Origin: Basidiobolus meristosporus CBS 931.73
Taxonomy: Eukaryota; Basidiobolomycota; Basidiobolomycetes; Basidiobolales; Basidiobolaceae
Length of the DNA: 44,778 nucleotides
Direction: 5' to 3'
Assembly: GCA_002104905.1 (NCBI GenBank)
Contig: MCFE01000689.1
Coordinates: 1 to 44,778, forward strand
Positions within the stretch are counted from its first letter, which is position 1. The number at the start of each line of letters is the position of its first letter. A program made the position numbers and the translations under genes. Under the pieces are notes generated by a model that made no database searches, had not been told where the DNA came from, and saw only the letters and a program-made list of their open reading frames with translations. Below, piece by piece: positions 29,641 to 40,884 of this stretch.

Positions 29641-30710
29641 TTTCTGACTGAGAGTAAGTTTTAGCTATTCCAGGTACATAGAGTACGTCAGTGAGTCTTG
29701 CTGTAGTTGCCCCAAAGTTATTGCTCATATTTAGTTGTATAGACCCACTTGAGGTAGCTTCCAGAGCAGAGTTATCTCCCAGATAAACTTTTCTTACAGG
29801 AATAGTTTTCAAGTTGCTGAACCACTCCTTTATACCACAAATATGCTGTGATGCTCCAGAGTCAATATACCATTCATTACTTTGGTAACTTGCACTCTCT
29901 TGTACGGTTACAAATAACTGTTCATAAGTTGTTATGTGGTTTGCCTGCTCCAGTTTCTGTTTTTCATCTGCTTGTTTCTTCATGCATTCTCTTGCCCAGT
30001 ATCCTGGCTTTTTACAATTGTTGCAGCAACCAGGTTTTCTTTGGTTTTGTTGTTTTCCCTTCTTTTTATGAGTGCATTTCTTGACTGAATAAAGCAATAT
30101 CTTTGACTTTCTCTGCTTGATCATTATATCTGAGTTCTTCATGGAGAAGTCTTCCTTTGACATTGTCTAAAGTCAAATTGTCTTCTCTGCTTTCAAAGGA
30201 AAGTATGAGTGGCTATTACTTGCCTGGTAGGCTGCAAAGCAGACAGAGTAACTTTTCTTCATCATCTACACCAGCATTAATACTGTAAAGTTCTTGTGCA
30301 AGTGTCTCCATTTTGGTAATGAGTTGCAGCATATCATCATCTGGTTTCTTCCTCATGTTGAAGAACTTTTGTTTTAAATAAAGCTTGCTTGATACTGACT
30401 TTGCCCTAAAGATCTTCTCTAAGGATTCCCATGCTGCTTTGGCAGTATCTGAGGCATGGGTTTGTCCAATGAAGGAATCTTGCATATTGATACAAATTGC
30501 ATTAAATGCCTTTCTCTCCTTCTCTTAAAACTTCTCCTCTTCTTCTGCTGTTCCTTTGGGCTCAACTTCCTTTCCTGTTACTATGTTCCAAAGCTTTCTT
30601 TCCTCAAGGTGGATCTGCATCTTGATTCTCCAAAGTCTCTAGTTCTTTCCATCAAACCTCTCCTTTACAGGGAAGATGTTTGTGTTGTTCTGTTTGATGG
30701 CAGAAGTCAT
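29641..30710 (-). pseudogene. Copia B2 Gag and protease, with the same stops as B1
   Basis: Start codon at 30710-30708 (minus). The stops after FDGKN, in EEKF/EKE and after LCSLPGK are base-for-base those of B1. The Gag piece 30485-30216 is open. The zinc knuckle is CNNCKKPGYWAREC, the His replaced by Tyr (CAC to TAC). Protease WYIDSGASQHICG is intact (about 29860), followed by the pre-integrase start LTDVLYVPGIAK, after which a private frameshift (near 29655) occurs. B1 and B2 lie in opposite orientation and one is inserted in the other, so the shared lesions are not due to a local duplication. Confidence 0.87.
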
Positions 30711-30733
30711 CTTTTAGTATAGATTAAGGCAAT

Positions 30734-30747
30734 CAAGGCTCATAGCC
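30734..30747 (-). other. Copia B2 primer-binding site
   Basis: Reads GGCTATGAGCCTTG on the minus strand, two bases off the B1/B3 site GGTTATGAGCCCC. Confidence 0.7.
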
Positions 30748-31116
30748 TGTTGCAATTTAAGAGGTTATTTGGATATAAGGAACTTATCAAGAAATAGTGA
30801 TAATAGTTGAACTGTTGTTTATTAATAAAGAAGCTCAGTATTTATACCTTTGTAGAAGTAATACAGCTGTAGCATTAAGTAAAGAGGGTTTCTCAATATT
30901 CAGGAGCATTCTATAACAGTTTCAGGGTTAGTACATAATAGTTAGCATTAGTGCTAATTTGGTCCTGACTATATAGTAATAATCATAAGATCATATATCT
31001 AAAGAAAGTGGCAAAGCAAGAGCTGTAAGTTAGTCCCACAGTGACCAATACTAGTACAGAATTGTTAAGTAAATTTTTAGCTGCAGAATGATACCAAATA
31101 GTCCAATATTTCAACA
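30748..31116 (-). repeat. Copia B2 5' LTR
   Basis: 369 bp, minus strand, from the complement of TGTTGAAATATTGG at 31116 to TGTTGCAATTTAA at 30748. The right flank ACTTC (31117-31121) is ORFX-a sequence. The 3' LTR that should mark the other end is lost at the 22128 junction. Confidence 0.92.
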
Positions 31117-33576
31117 ACTTCCTGATGCAAGCATTTCTCTTACTTTTCATGCATACAAATGAATTTATATCTATTGAAACTTCAGTTGTACCTGAATTGC
31201 CAATTATATTGACCTAGGCAAGTCCCATACCCTACATTAACATTAAGCCCAACCCCACACTGAAGAAGTACATCCATCATAAACCACCACTCAATAAGTA
31301 TTTTGGCTGTTACACACTGCTTCCACAACTTTGGCAGGAGCCTGACAGCTTTATGTCACTGTGCATTCACTGGTTCCTACACATCCTGGTCTTCAGCCAG
31401 CACTACAAGGTCTAGCACCTCATCAGCCAGTCTTTGCAATAAATCCTTGCATTATTCAAGTGCAATTTCTTGAGCACTGCTCTTGAAGAAGTGCTACAAC
31501 CTCTTGGTGTGCCTGTTGATGTTCCAAAATCCACCAAAGGCATTGTCATAGTCTGTTGAGTTTTTGATGTTGTAGCCTTGTCTTTCAATGGGATCTCCAC
31601 TCTGTCAATAATGGAGAATGTGGAGGCTATGGTAGACAAATTGCCTTCTCTGCAAACACTTCTACCTTGCTGGAGTGTAGCTCAAGTGCCTGCACTTCCA
31701 ACTCTTGGGAAAACAACTGTTTTATTGTTGGTAATTCTTCATGGCTATAATGGGGTTCAGTCTGTTCCAGGCTTAAGGCATTAATTGGCTAGTACTGCAT
31801 TTTTTTAAATGCTCTCCTGTCTTGAGCTTTGGTAGACATTTTCACTTTACCATTTCCTTTATCACTGCCAGGTCTTTTGCTGCTACTTTGTCTGAGTGCT
31901 ACTTGTAATGAGCTACATTTTCTCCTTGATAAATTCTGCTCTGATACATCTATTTTGGCCTCCTTGTCCCTTGCTGGCACTCTTCTGGCAACATGAAGTT
32001 TCTTTTCTGCTTGTTTTACACTCTAAATAATAGTCGTGCCAGGCTCCTGTAAAAGCAGCTGGTTTTTATCACTACCAGGGCCTTCACTGCTACTTAGAAT
32101 GAGTGCTTCTTGAGTGATATTATGCTTTTTCCTTCATAAATGTTGTGCTGGTGCATTAGTGTCGGCGTGCTTATCCCTAGTTTGCGCTCTTCCACCTACC
32201 CAATGTCTCTTTGATGCTTGTGTGGAGCTTTTGGTCCTGCTTGTGTCGGGCACTTGAGGAAGTTGCCAGTTTTTAGTCATGGCACTCTTGTTCTTCTGCC
32301 TTTGATAATTCCTGCTACTCTTGAGATACATTCCTAGCATACCAATGCTGGCCCTGTTGAAATATTAGAGAGATATATTGGAAGTGAATTGGAGAATTAG
32401 GAGATTTACATGATATTCACTTGATGTTTTGTTGAGTTGCAACAGAGTATTTATACTTATTGCAGAACTACGTAAATATGACTATTTGGTCATTATTAGG
32501 GGAGTCTCAGGAGTACATGTGCCAAGTTTCAGCTCATTTGGACAAGTTTCAGATTTTCCTAAAATTCTGTACTTCTCTAATTCCTAATAGTTAGTAAATA
32601 TCTTACAAACTAATTTCCATGTTGATAATCTGAAATATATCATTTCACTAAGTGCTAGCTCATAATATATTAATAATTAGGTGGACTCCTCATTATTTCA
32701 ACAGGCCCAAAATCCATTTGCCCATTTGCATCCAGGACAATGCTCTTGGAACAAGTCAAGTGCATTCTGCTTGGCCTTGAGTTCCTGATGGTACCATGCT
32801 ATGCCGGCCTTAATGTAATGGCATGCCGACTTCTGATGGCCTCTTGATTATTACCCACTCTGCATTATTGCACTCAATGGCTTCATGAATCTTCATTAAC
32901 TTTTAACTTTTAAGCTTTAGTATAAACATCACATTGTCTACCTCCAATATTGTATTAGGTTTTTCTGGGGCCTTTATCTTTGGGCACTGTTGTTGCAATT
33001 CAACAACTGTACAGTGTTTCTCTGTTGTTACATTGGGAAATGGCTCAAGTCTTTGCTGTGACATTGAGCTACTTGAGTTGCTTCTTTGCAGCAAAGATAC
33101 TGCCTTCTCTACCGGAGATATTGCTTGCTCTACATGCATTATTGGCTCATCCGGTTTCTGGACTAGATCCTGATTTCTCTGACCATTGCATCTGTCCTGT
33201 GAGCCACTGCACCTAATTGCTTCATTAATGCTTTGTTATGAGCTGGCAACATACTTGCTAATATGGGTGGTGGTGTTATGAGGGCTACTTGCTGGTCTTT
33301 AACTGATTGTACTGTATTTGTTACATTCTCATCTGCCCAAGCATAGTGGTCAGCTTGTGCCTCTGCAGAGGTATGCAATTGCCTACTTGACTGAGAGCCT
33401 GAAGAGTCTGTATTGTTACCTTCAATGGGCACACTATCAACATGGCCTTTTTTGGATGTAGCCCCACTTGCTGCACTGAATGTCAAAGCAAGCTGTTGTC
33501 CAACAGTTCTTTTGCTGCTGTCAGTGGTGGGGTTTGGTTGGAAGCCAGATAACTTTGCGTTATTTTCTGGCAGCAT
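31117..33576 (-). pseudogene. ORFX-a, partner gene of the TNP2 transposon
   Basis: The minus-strand gene diverges from TNP2-a. The start ATG at 33576 gives MLPENNAKLSGFQPNPTTDS and an open frame of 137 codons to 33163. After a shift it continues at 33139-32903 (ISPVEKAVSLLQRSNSSSS, LEVDNVMFILKLKS). The RSRHAI, LKAKQNALDLFQEHCPG and CKWANGFW blocks follow (about 32840-32705), and then the solo C LTR. Beyond it are the Ser-rich repeats (SSSEGPGSDK, SSSKRPGSDK), a VEIPLKDKATTSKTQQTM block (31639-31412) and the conserved end (LADEVLDLVV, GVGLNVNVG). Without the LTR it would encode roughly 700 residues. I recognise no domain. Its low-complexity middle suggests disorder. The second gene of CACTA elements is often a DNA-binding accessory protein, which is a possible but untested role. 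Copia B2 cuts the 3' end at 31116. Confidence 0.62.
32355..32703 (-). repeat. Solo copia C LTR inside ORFX-a
   Basis: 349 bp, the complement running from TGTTGAAATAAT (32703) to AATATTTCAACA (32355). It is flanked by a perfect 5 bp duplication GGCCC (32350-32354, 32704-32708). The ORFX sequence rejoins across it, and the relic at 161-1430 shows the uninterrupted form. This is the only complete C LTR here, so it defines the family. Confidence 0.94.
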
Positions 33577-33779
33577 ATATGTGAAAGTAAGTCAAACCAA
33601 AGGGGAAATATTGTTACATATATATGTGTATGTGGTGCCACAACCTTATTTATAATAATTATTATAGCAGGTCATCACTGAATCCTACATTCCCGTAGGT
33701 GCAAGGTCTCAAATACATGGCTGTCTTAAACTCACACAATAATTTACTAAAAAGTGATATTGTAGTGTTACATTTTTGA
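33577..33779. promoter_or_regulatory. Divergent spacer between ORFX-a and TNP2-a
   Basis: About 200 bp separate the two oppositely directed transposon genes. An AT-rich stretch (TTTATAATAATTATTATAGC, 33648-33667, itself a near-palindrome) sits in the middle. Shared blocks with 9214-9434 show that the spacer belongs to the transposon. A two-way promoter is the simplest reading. Confidence 0.5.
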
Positions 33780-36488
33780 AGGTCAAGCTGTTTGCCCCAT
33801 GGACAATACTACTTTGATTCAATGCCAGAAGAGAATAGAAGAAGACCATGTGGCTATTGCAGCATGCTTCTCAGCTATGAAGCACACAGAATGCATTGGA
33901 AGTATTACAAGGGTCACAGCCAGTAATTTGCAGCACAAGTCATAATTGACAATTCATCAGTCACTACTGTACCAACATTATCTTGCTGGCCAGTTGATAC
34001 TTCTGTATTGGAACATGGCTGTCTTTGTGACCTTGTGCAAACTGAGTCAGATGAGTTTGTGACAACTTTAGGCTTACCTCAGCCCTCTTATTATGGCATG
34101 CAGAGTGATGGCTCTGAGAAAGTAGACACACTGATAGATTGTGAACCTATCTCCCCTAACAACAGTACCACACACAAGCCCAGTCAAATCCCAACATGCA
34201 ATGATACAACACCCACTGAAACAAATGCCAGGATACTTTATGGAGCTAAGTGAGCCCAGTAATCCATCTACCAGTGAATAATGTAATGTTGTGGCTACTG
34301 AAGTGGCATATTTCCACTAATATCAGTAATGGGGGCTTTGACAATTTACTAATACACCTTGCCAAAGTCATTTTGGGATGCAACTAACCATGTGCATGGT
34401 ACAAGTTGACAACTGTCATGCAGCTGGTAACATATGACCCAGAGACTGTCCTGATACCAGCATGTGTTAACAGTTGCATGGCATTCACATTCAAAAAAAC
34501 CACCATTGCAACATGTCCAAGTTGCCTGGAATCCACCACCATTGAGGGAAAGCATTATTCACACTCCAGATATATTTCAGTATTACCCTGTCTAAAGAAG
34601 CTGATGCAGTCCAACAAATATTGCAAAGCTATACAGTACCACACTCATTATCAATCAAGCGCAAACATATCCAATGTATTTGATTGCAAACATTACAAAG
34701 AGCTAAGAAGCAAGGGCTACTTTGAAGGTATGTTTAACCATGCCTTTGCCTTAGCACTTGATGGGTTCTCATTAAACAAGTACTCTACCAGCAAGTCCTG
34801 CTGGTTACTGATTCTCATCAATCTGAATCTGCCACCTGTTTTACAGTATCAGAGCAATAATCTGATGGTAGTCTCACTAGTATATGGGCCTAAGTCATTG
34901 TCCAGCCTGGATAGCTACCTGAATCCATTACTGGATGAATTTTGTATGCTTAACAATGGGACAACAGTTAATGGCCATCATGTAAAAGTACATATTATTA
35001 TATGCCTTGGAGATACCCTAGTCATCAGCAAGATAGCAGGCTTTTCTGGGCACAATGAACAGTATAGCTGTCAAATGTTTGAGATCCAGGGGATTTACTC
35101 CATAACTCACACACATTATTATTACCCAAACACCAACACTTAGAACATCATCTTCCCACAGAGAGAATGTACAGTAGTCAACATGCAATTGCAGCAAAGT
35201 TGGCCAGCTATAAGCCATCAGCCAGATTATGGAATCAACCAGAAACTGGAGATGCTTAAGATAGTGGGAATTTGCTGGAACAAGAGCTTTCCACAGGGAG
35301 CAATCCATTTGTGTTTCAGCTGTATACCTATATTGAAGCCCAAGTTGTACATGGGGGAATTTCAAGCTAAATGAGTCCTTTGAGATACTGGAAAAATCTC
35401 AAAGATTTGACAAGATATTTCAGAGCATCCACTACCCTAAGTACTTGCCACAGGCTCCAATCAATATTCATATGCATATGCAGCAATACAAATGTAAAGA
35501 CTGGATGAACTGGATATGTATTTATTCAAGTGGTGCTCTGAAGCCATTCCTACCAAGAGTACATTGGAAGCATTGGGAGTCATATGTGGACATTGTAGGA
35601 ATATCTTTCCAGATACAGATCACTAATGCCCACTTGACTCATATATAGCTGTTGTGCAGGGGGTTTGTATTGAGATTTGAGCAGCTGTACCACAAACATA
35701 AAGCTGAGCATGTAGATCTCTGCCACTACTGTATGCACTCTCTACTCCATCTTGCTTGGTGTGTGGAGAATATTGGGCCTTGCTTCACCTTTTTGGAGTT
35801 TCTTATAGAGCAGATGTGTGGGGAGATAGGAAGACAAGTCAAGTAGCAGGTACTACCATATCCAATCTCATCAAGAATATTACCTACAAGTTTGTCATGG
35901 ATGTGGTAGGTTGGCACATGGAGGACAGCCGGGACAAGTTGGAAAATACTGTGGACAAATGTGCACATAGAGACACCTATACCTATGGCATTAAGAAGCT
36001 AAGCAGCCTCCATGCATGGGTAATCAGTCCAGTAATTCAAAGTTGAGGTGGATGCAACATGTAACTAGTTTTTATTAGGAAAACTCTACCAAGGTATGCC
36101 AAATTTCAAATGGTCACAAGCCAACTTCTTTACCATTTAATACAGAATTCACACAAACAAGAGCCAGAGCACACCTATAAGGGGGACTAGAATCCAGCAG
36201 AGAGAAGGAATATATTGACTAAATACCAAGAAGCTCTTTGTAGATTTTCAGGAGGTACTCATAGCAGAAGTGGCAACAACCAAGCATATGTTTGTAGGAT
36301 GTATATACTACCAGCAGTACAAGGTATATGGCAACTTTGCAAGTATCACACTAAAAATCCCCAAAGTTGAGGTGATAGAAGTATGTCCATTGTGGCAGGT
36401 GTGTGTGTTTGTAGAGGTTAGTAAGCAGGAGGCCATAGTTATTTTTGATTTGAACTCTATGTTGAATGCCCAAGGTAGTAGTGGGTAA
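33780..36488 (+). pseudogene. TNP2-type transposase a (best-preserved copy)
   Basis: Plus-strand homologue of TNP2-family (Transposase_21) transposases, which move CACTA/EnSpm-like DNA elements in the nucleus. The N-terminus (MDNTTLIQCQK at 33798) is in broken frames. 34008-34253 carries the DCEPISPNNSTTHKPSQIP linker. The core is open at 34406-35143 (245 codons): PACVNSCMAFTFKKTTIATC, CPSCLES, LPCLKKLMQS, FNHAFALALDGFSLNKYS, LINLNLPPVLQYQ, SLDSYLNPLLDEF, IAGFSGHNEQY and THTHYYYPNTNT. Then, in changing frames, come YKCKDWMNWICIYSSGALKP (about 35490), FLEFLIEQMCGEIGRQVK (about 35790) and the C-terminal module KVEVIEVCPLWQVCVFVEVS (36362-36421), ending at the TAA at 36486. This block order fits the family well. 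At least four frame changes disable it, unless some reflect introns. Confidence 0.8.
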
Positions 36489-36608
36489 GCAGATAAAGAG
36501 GGGTGATACTACAGTGGAATATATGAATTGCACAAGGGGAGGCAGAACTAGGAAATACCATTTGGTAAAATGGTATAGTTGCATTATACAGAACTAGCTG
36601 TAGGCCAT
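36489..36608 (+). other. TNP2-a 3' flank
   Basis: Matches the complement of about 3850-3956 in TNP2-b (ACCATTTGGTAA, ACAGAACTAGCTG). Non-coding. It is cut by repeat D3. Confidence 0.5.
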
Positions 36609-37306
36609 TGTGGTGGTGTATTAGTCCATGGCAGGGATGCATCCAACACTTCTCAAGTGTTTTGTGTGTGGGGTGTTCACTGGGTGCAATAATCTCTGGC
36701 AAAAGTTTGCTAGGAATACTTGGTTTTTTGTCTCTAATCAAATGTGAAGGGGAATAAAGCCACAAGCTTGTCAAGGGAAAACTATTGAGCTACAGTCCCC
36801 AACTTAGTAGGCATCTTAGCCAAAGTATGGCCTGGGTTCAGCATTCTGTGAGATGGCAGTGTACTAAAGCTTCCAAACTCAAAACAACTGTAAACTCCAC
36901 CAGCAGGGACTTGATAAAAATGCAGCTGTGGTCAATAGTTGCAAACACAGAGAAGGAACTTTGTCTGTAGAAAAACAAACTTGGGAAAGAATCAAATATA
37001 ATAAAAGATATCTACTCTGAGTATTACTCACAAGTAGTACCTCCAAGGTTAGTTGGCTGTCAGCATGGTTTCCTGGGAGTATCCTGTGGCCTGGGATTGA
37101 AAGTTCAGGTAGCAGCAGGTAGCAGTGATCACACTAATCAATAGGTTTGTATATTGATAGAAGGAATGATGATTTATTGCTGAGGGATTGCCTCCCATAT
37201 ATACTTTTCTCACTGGCAAAGTGATTACTAATCATGGTGCTCCAGAAAGTGATGGTGGTCAAATAGAAATCTTGATGACATCAGAATGAGCTAAGAACAT
37301 TCTAAG
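36609..37306 (-). repeat. Dispersed repeat D, copy 3 (diverged, truncated)
   Basis: Begins TGTGGTGGTGTA like D1, with clear similarity near 36660-36700 and 37110-37306 and weaker similarity between. On the minus strand AGTATATATGGG lies shortly before CAATAAATCATC (37168-37205), a TATA-box/polyadenylation pair that supports the LTR reading of D. It is interrupted at 37307 by copia A1; the remainder must lie right of the window. Confidence 0.5.
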
Positions 37307-37653
37307 TGTTGTAAAAATATGTATTTACACCTAGATACTCACCTAACTTAGTCATATATATCAATACCTTCAAATCCTAGGGAATACTGACCAAATTCCT
37401 GTTGGGATTTACTTTGAATATTTTCACCAAAATACCAGGTACTCCAAACATGAAAATTCTCAATCTTGTCCAAACAGCCCCAAACTTTGCACACAAGTTC
37501 TTGGGACCTTCCCTAACCTATTTTACAAGTTTTTTAGGCCAAGACCATGTATAAGTATAAATACTACTTTTACATTCAATAAATCATTAAGTGAAAACCC
37601 ATAATCTACTTGTCCTCCCATTCACTTCCAATATCTCCAAGACTCTTACAACA
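37307..37653 (+). repeat. Copia A1 5' LTR
   Basis: 347 bp, TGTTGTAAAAATATG to CTCTTACAACA, with TATAAATA (37556-37563) and AATAAA (37578-37583). The left flank CTAAG is D3 sequence. Confidence 0.92.
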
Positions 37654-37666
37654 GGTTATGAGTCCC
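37654..37666 (+). other. Copia A1 primer-binding site
   Basis: GGTTATGAGTCCC directly after the LTR; one base different from the B-family site and again complementary to the initiator tRNA-Met anticodon arm. Confidence 0.78.
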
Positions 37667-37684
37667 AAGCTGTCACTCTCTGTG

Positions 37685-38930
37685 ATGTCTAATACTGCTA
37701 ACACTGGAATTTTCCCCTCTGCTGAAAAGTTGGATGGATCTAACTACCAAGTGTAGAAGGTGAAGATGAAGATGCTCCTACACAAAAAGGCCATTGAGAT
37801 ATTGTCATAGGAGAAGAATGCCCTCCTAAGAAAGTGGGAGAGGAAGCCTTCAAGTACTGGAAGAAAGAACAAAGTGCCTTTAACTGCATTTGCCTTAATG
37901 TCAAAAACAAATTGCTAATTCAATGCTCAAGAGTAAAAGCAGCAGAGAATGCCTGGAAGGCATTAGAAGAGACCTACCAGTCATATTCAGCTGCTAAGAA
38001 AAGGCATCTTAGGCAAATATTCATCACTACAAAGATGCAGCTAGGAGAAGAAATGGAAAAATCTAATCAACAGAATTACCCTGCTGGTAGATGAGATGAA
38101 ATCTGTGGGCATACCAACTACTGAAGAGGATGTGCTAGTAACCATCCTGAATAGCCTGACAGGCAAGTTTCAGGGCCTGGTATCAGCCCTAGAGTCCAGA
38201 ACTGAAGATTTGATCTTTAATTACATATATGGAAGGCTCCTGGATGAAGAATTAAGAAAATCAGGCACCATTAAGGAAGAAGAAAACATTTTAATAAGCA
38301 GTGATGACCAACAAAGGAGATGCCCAAGGCCTTTCAAAGGCAATAACAACCTGCTTTGTACCTACTGCAAAAGGAAAGGACACACATCAGACCAGTGCTT
38401 CAAAAAAAGAGACAGTTAGCAGAAAAGCCTGAATATGAAAATGCTGAAACAACTGAAGATGCACTATTCATATCTGCATTAAATATTACCACAAAAAAGG
38501 ATTTGCAGATGTGGTATGTTGACTCTGGAGCATTGCAACACTTGACACACCAAAAAGAACTTTTTATCCAATATCAAGAAATTCCAATTAAAAAGGTTTT
38601 CACGGGTGACAATAGAACACTTGATGCAGTGGGAGAAGGAACTATCCAAGAAAACCTTAGAAGCAGTGAAGGAAGCCATAGACTGACCCTTGAAAAAGCA
38701 CTCTATGTACCAGAAATAGCCAAAAACCTACTCCCTGTAAGCAAGGCCACAGCAGAAGGACTCAGTTTCAGCTTTGACAATTCTGGATGCAAGATCACTG
38801 ATCAAAATGGTACCCATATTGCTTTGGGTATCAGAGATCAGAATCTATACAAGTTGACTTTTATTCCATTGTATTTGGAAGCCAATAGAAGTAACTTAAA
38901 TGAAGAAACACCAATGCTTACAGATCAATA
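37685..38930 (+). pseudogene. Copia A1 Gag, protease and integrase start; integrase core deleted
   Basis: Start MSNTANTGIFPSAEKLDG at 37685. A TGG-to-TAG change follows NYQV, with a shift near 37780. The Gag piece 37834-38094 (AFNCICLNVKNKLL, AWKALEETYQSY) and 38096-38419 (VTILNSLTGKFQGLVSALES, zinc knuckle CTYCKRKGHTSDQC) follow. The protease has WYVDSGALQHLTH (about 38513) with the catalytic Asp-Ser-Gly present. The pre-integrase block LYVPEIAKNLLPVSKA is open in 38356-38931. Compared with A2 the sequence jumps from TPML straight to the segment after QNGVAEQAN. This removes about 505 bp, all three catalytic residues included, across a short shared GCT. The integrase is therefore null. Confidence 0.85.
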
Positions 38931-40884
38931 ATTGATATGACAAGATCCATGATCCATGATCAAAAATTATCCTATGATTTTTGGGTGGAATTAGTTGCCA
39001 CTGCTGTATATCTTAAAAATAGGAGTTATAGCAGAATACTTTGTGATTCTACTTCATTTGAAGCATGGTATGGATACAGACCAAGTGCAGAACATCTAAG
39101 AATATTTGGGTGTACAGCATATGCCAAGAGACTGCCGGAAATCAGTCAAAATTTGAGCCAAAAAGTGTAAAGGCATATTTTTGGGCTACTGCAATGAGAG
39201 TAAGGCATACAGACTCTACAATACCAAAGCAAAGAAGCCAATCAAGTCCAGGGATGTGTAGTTTGATTAAAATTCAAAATTTCACAAAATATGACATCAG
39301 ATGATGACAAAAAATGGATCTCAAGTCCACCAACTGTCAGGATTGAATCAGAGCAAAACAATGAAATTTTTTGCAACAGAGGACTCTACAACCATGGTTC
39401 AGCCCAAAACAGTGCCTGGCAATATCCAGAAGTGATCACTTCTATATCAAATGCCTGGAGATCCAATTGGACAAGAAATGGCACAAATTACCATATCAAT
39501 GAGGAAACAAACTTAGCCTATGCCTATTCAGTCCATATTGATGAGCCCCAGACTGTAAATGAGGCCATAAATAGCCCTGAGACAAAATTTTGGAGATTGA
39601 CAATGACTGAGGAATATCAGGCCCTGATGAAAAATCAAACTTGGGACTTAGTCAAATTACCAATCAACCAAAACTCAATTGGATGCATATGGGTGTTCAA
39701 GACAAAATACAAGGCTGATGGTACAGTTGAAAGATACAAAGCAAGACTTGTGGCCAAATGATACTCTAAAACAAGAGGACTTGACTATACTGAGACCTTT
39801 GCACTGGTAGCCAAGTTTGATTCCATCAGATTAATATTGGCTATTACAGCCAAACATAATTTTTTTATTCATCAAATGGATGTAAAAACTGCATTTTTGA
39901 ACAAAGAACTTGATGAGGACATGTATATGGACCAGCCTGATGGGTTTGTTGACCAAGATAACCCCCATTTGGTCTGCAAGCTTCAAAAGTCAGTGTATGG
40001 TCTCAAACTATCACCAAGAGCCTGGAATTGCAAGATAGATTCTTATTTGGAATCTTTGACTTTCAAAAGGAGTAATGCTGACTATAGTATATACTATAAG
40101 CCAGATAGAGCAAATCCAGCTCTATTAGCTCTATATTTGAATGATCTTATTTTAGCCAATAATAACCTAGAAACATTGGAGAAGACTAAATCCAGCCTAT
40201 CTAAGGAGTTCAAGATGTCCAAACTAGGAGAACTCAGTTACTACTTAGGGATTAAGTTCTCCCTAGACAGAAGTACCCAGAATATTACCTTAAGCCAATC
40301 CAAGTATATTCAAGATACACTAAAGATGTACCAAATGGAAGACTGAAAATCAGCAGCTACCCCAATGGAGACAAACCTTAACTTGGTCAAAACACAACCA
40401 AATCAAGAGAGCTTGGTGCCACCTGAAAGCCCTGACTTTCCTTATCAATCTATGGTTGGCAGTCTGATGTATATCATGCTTGGAACACATCCAGATATCT
40501 TATATTCAGTGGGAGTTGTCAGCCAACATAATCAGCACTATGGATCTGATCATATTGCAGCAGTTAAGTGGATTTTTAGATACCTAAAAGGAACTGCTGA
40601 TATCTGCTTAAGATACACTTATAAGGATTCAAAACAGGATCTTGTGGGATACTCCAATGCTGGTTGGGGACAAAACTCGGAAGACAGAAGATCCACCACA
40701 GGATACACCTTTCTTTACTGTAAAGGAGCAATTTCATGGAATTCAAGAAAGTAACCAACCAAAGCACTTTCCACCACAGAGGCAGAGTATATGGCAGCCT
40801 GTGAAGCTACAAAAGAAGCAATGTGGTTAAGAAAGCTGTTTACAGATTTAGGCCTATGTCAAAACACACCTATTACCGTATTTC
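38931..40884 (+). pseudogene. Copia A1 integrase tail, reverse transcriptase, RNase H (partial)
   Basis: Blocks are MTRSMIHDQKLSYDFW and YGYRPSAEHLRIFG, the linker (39291-39761: SAYSVHIDEPQTV-type, WDLVKLPINQNSIGCIWVFK) and a stop in VAK/YSKTRGLDY (39759-39761). Then come HQMDVKTAFLNKELDEDMYM, YGLKLSPRAWNCKID and an RT active site reading YLND for YVDD (about 40133-40144). A stop after QMED (TGA near 40344) follows. RNase H reads YSNAGWGQN where A2 has YSDADWGRN, so a catalytic Asp is lost. Sequence runs to LCQNTPIT before A2 intervenes. Confidence 0.87.

Larger units (their letters stand above)
37307..40884 (+). mobile_element. Ty1/copia retrotransposon A1, interrupted by A2
   Basis: Has a 5' LTR, primer site, gag and most of pol. 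At 40884 the RNase H coding sequence stops after LCQNTPIT and the LTR of A2 begins. The 5 bases before A2 are ATTTC, the expected target duplication; its partner and the end of A1 lie beyond the window. A1 also lacks the integrase core. Confidence 0.9.

Noticed and set aside
22128-31116. B3 plus B2 as a single self-integrated (autointegration) product
   Set aside because: The outer flanks TGAAC and ACTTC do not match as a target duplication, and B3 lacks the stops shared by B1 and B2, so they are different elements.
34406-36488. Frame changes in TNP2-a as introns
   Set aside because: I could not find convincing GT…AG pairs that restore the frame at the breaks, and copies b and c show ordinary indel decay; introns are not excluded without transcript data.
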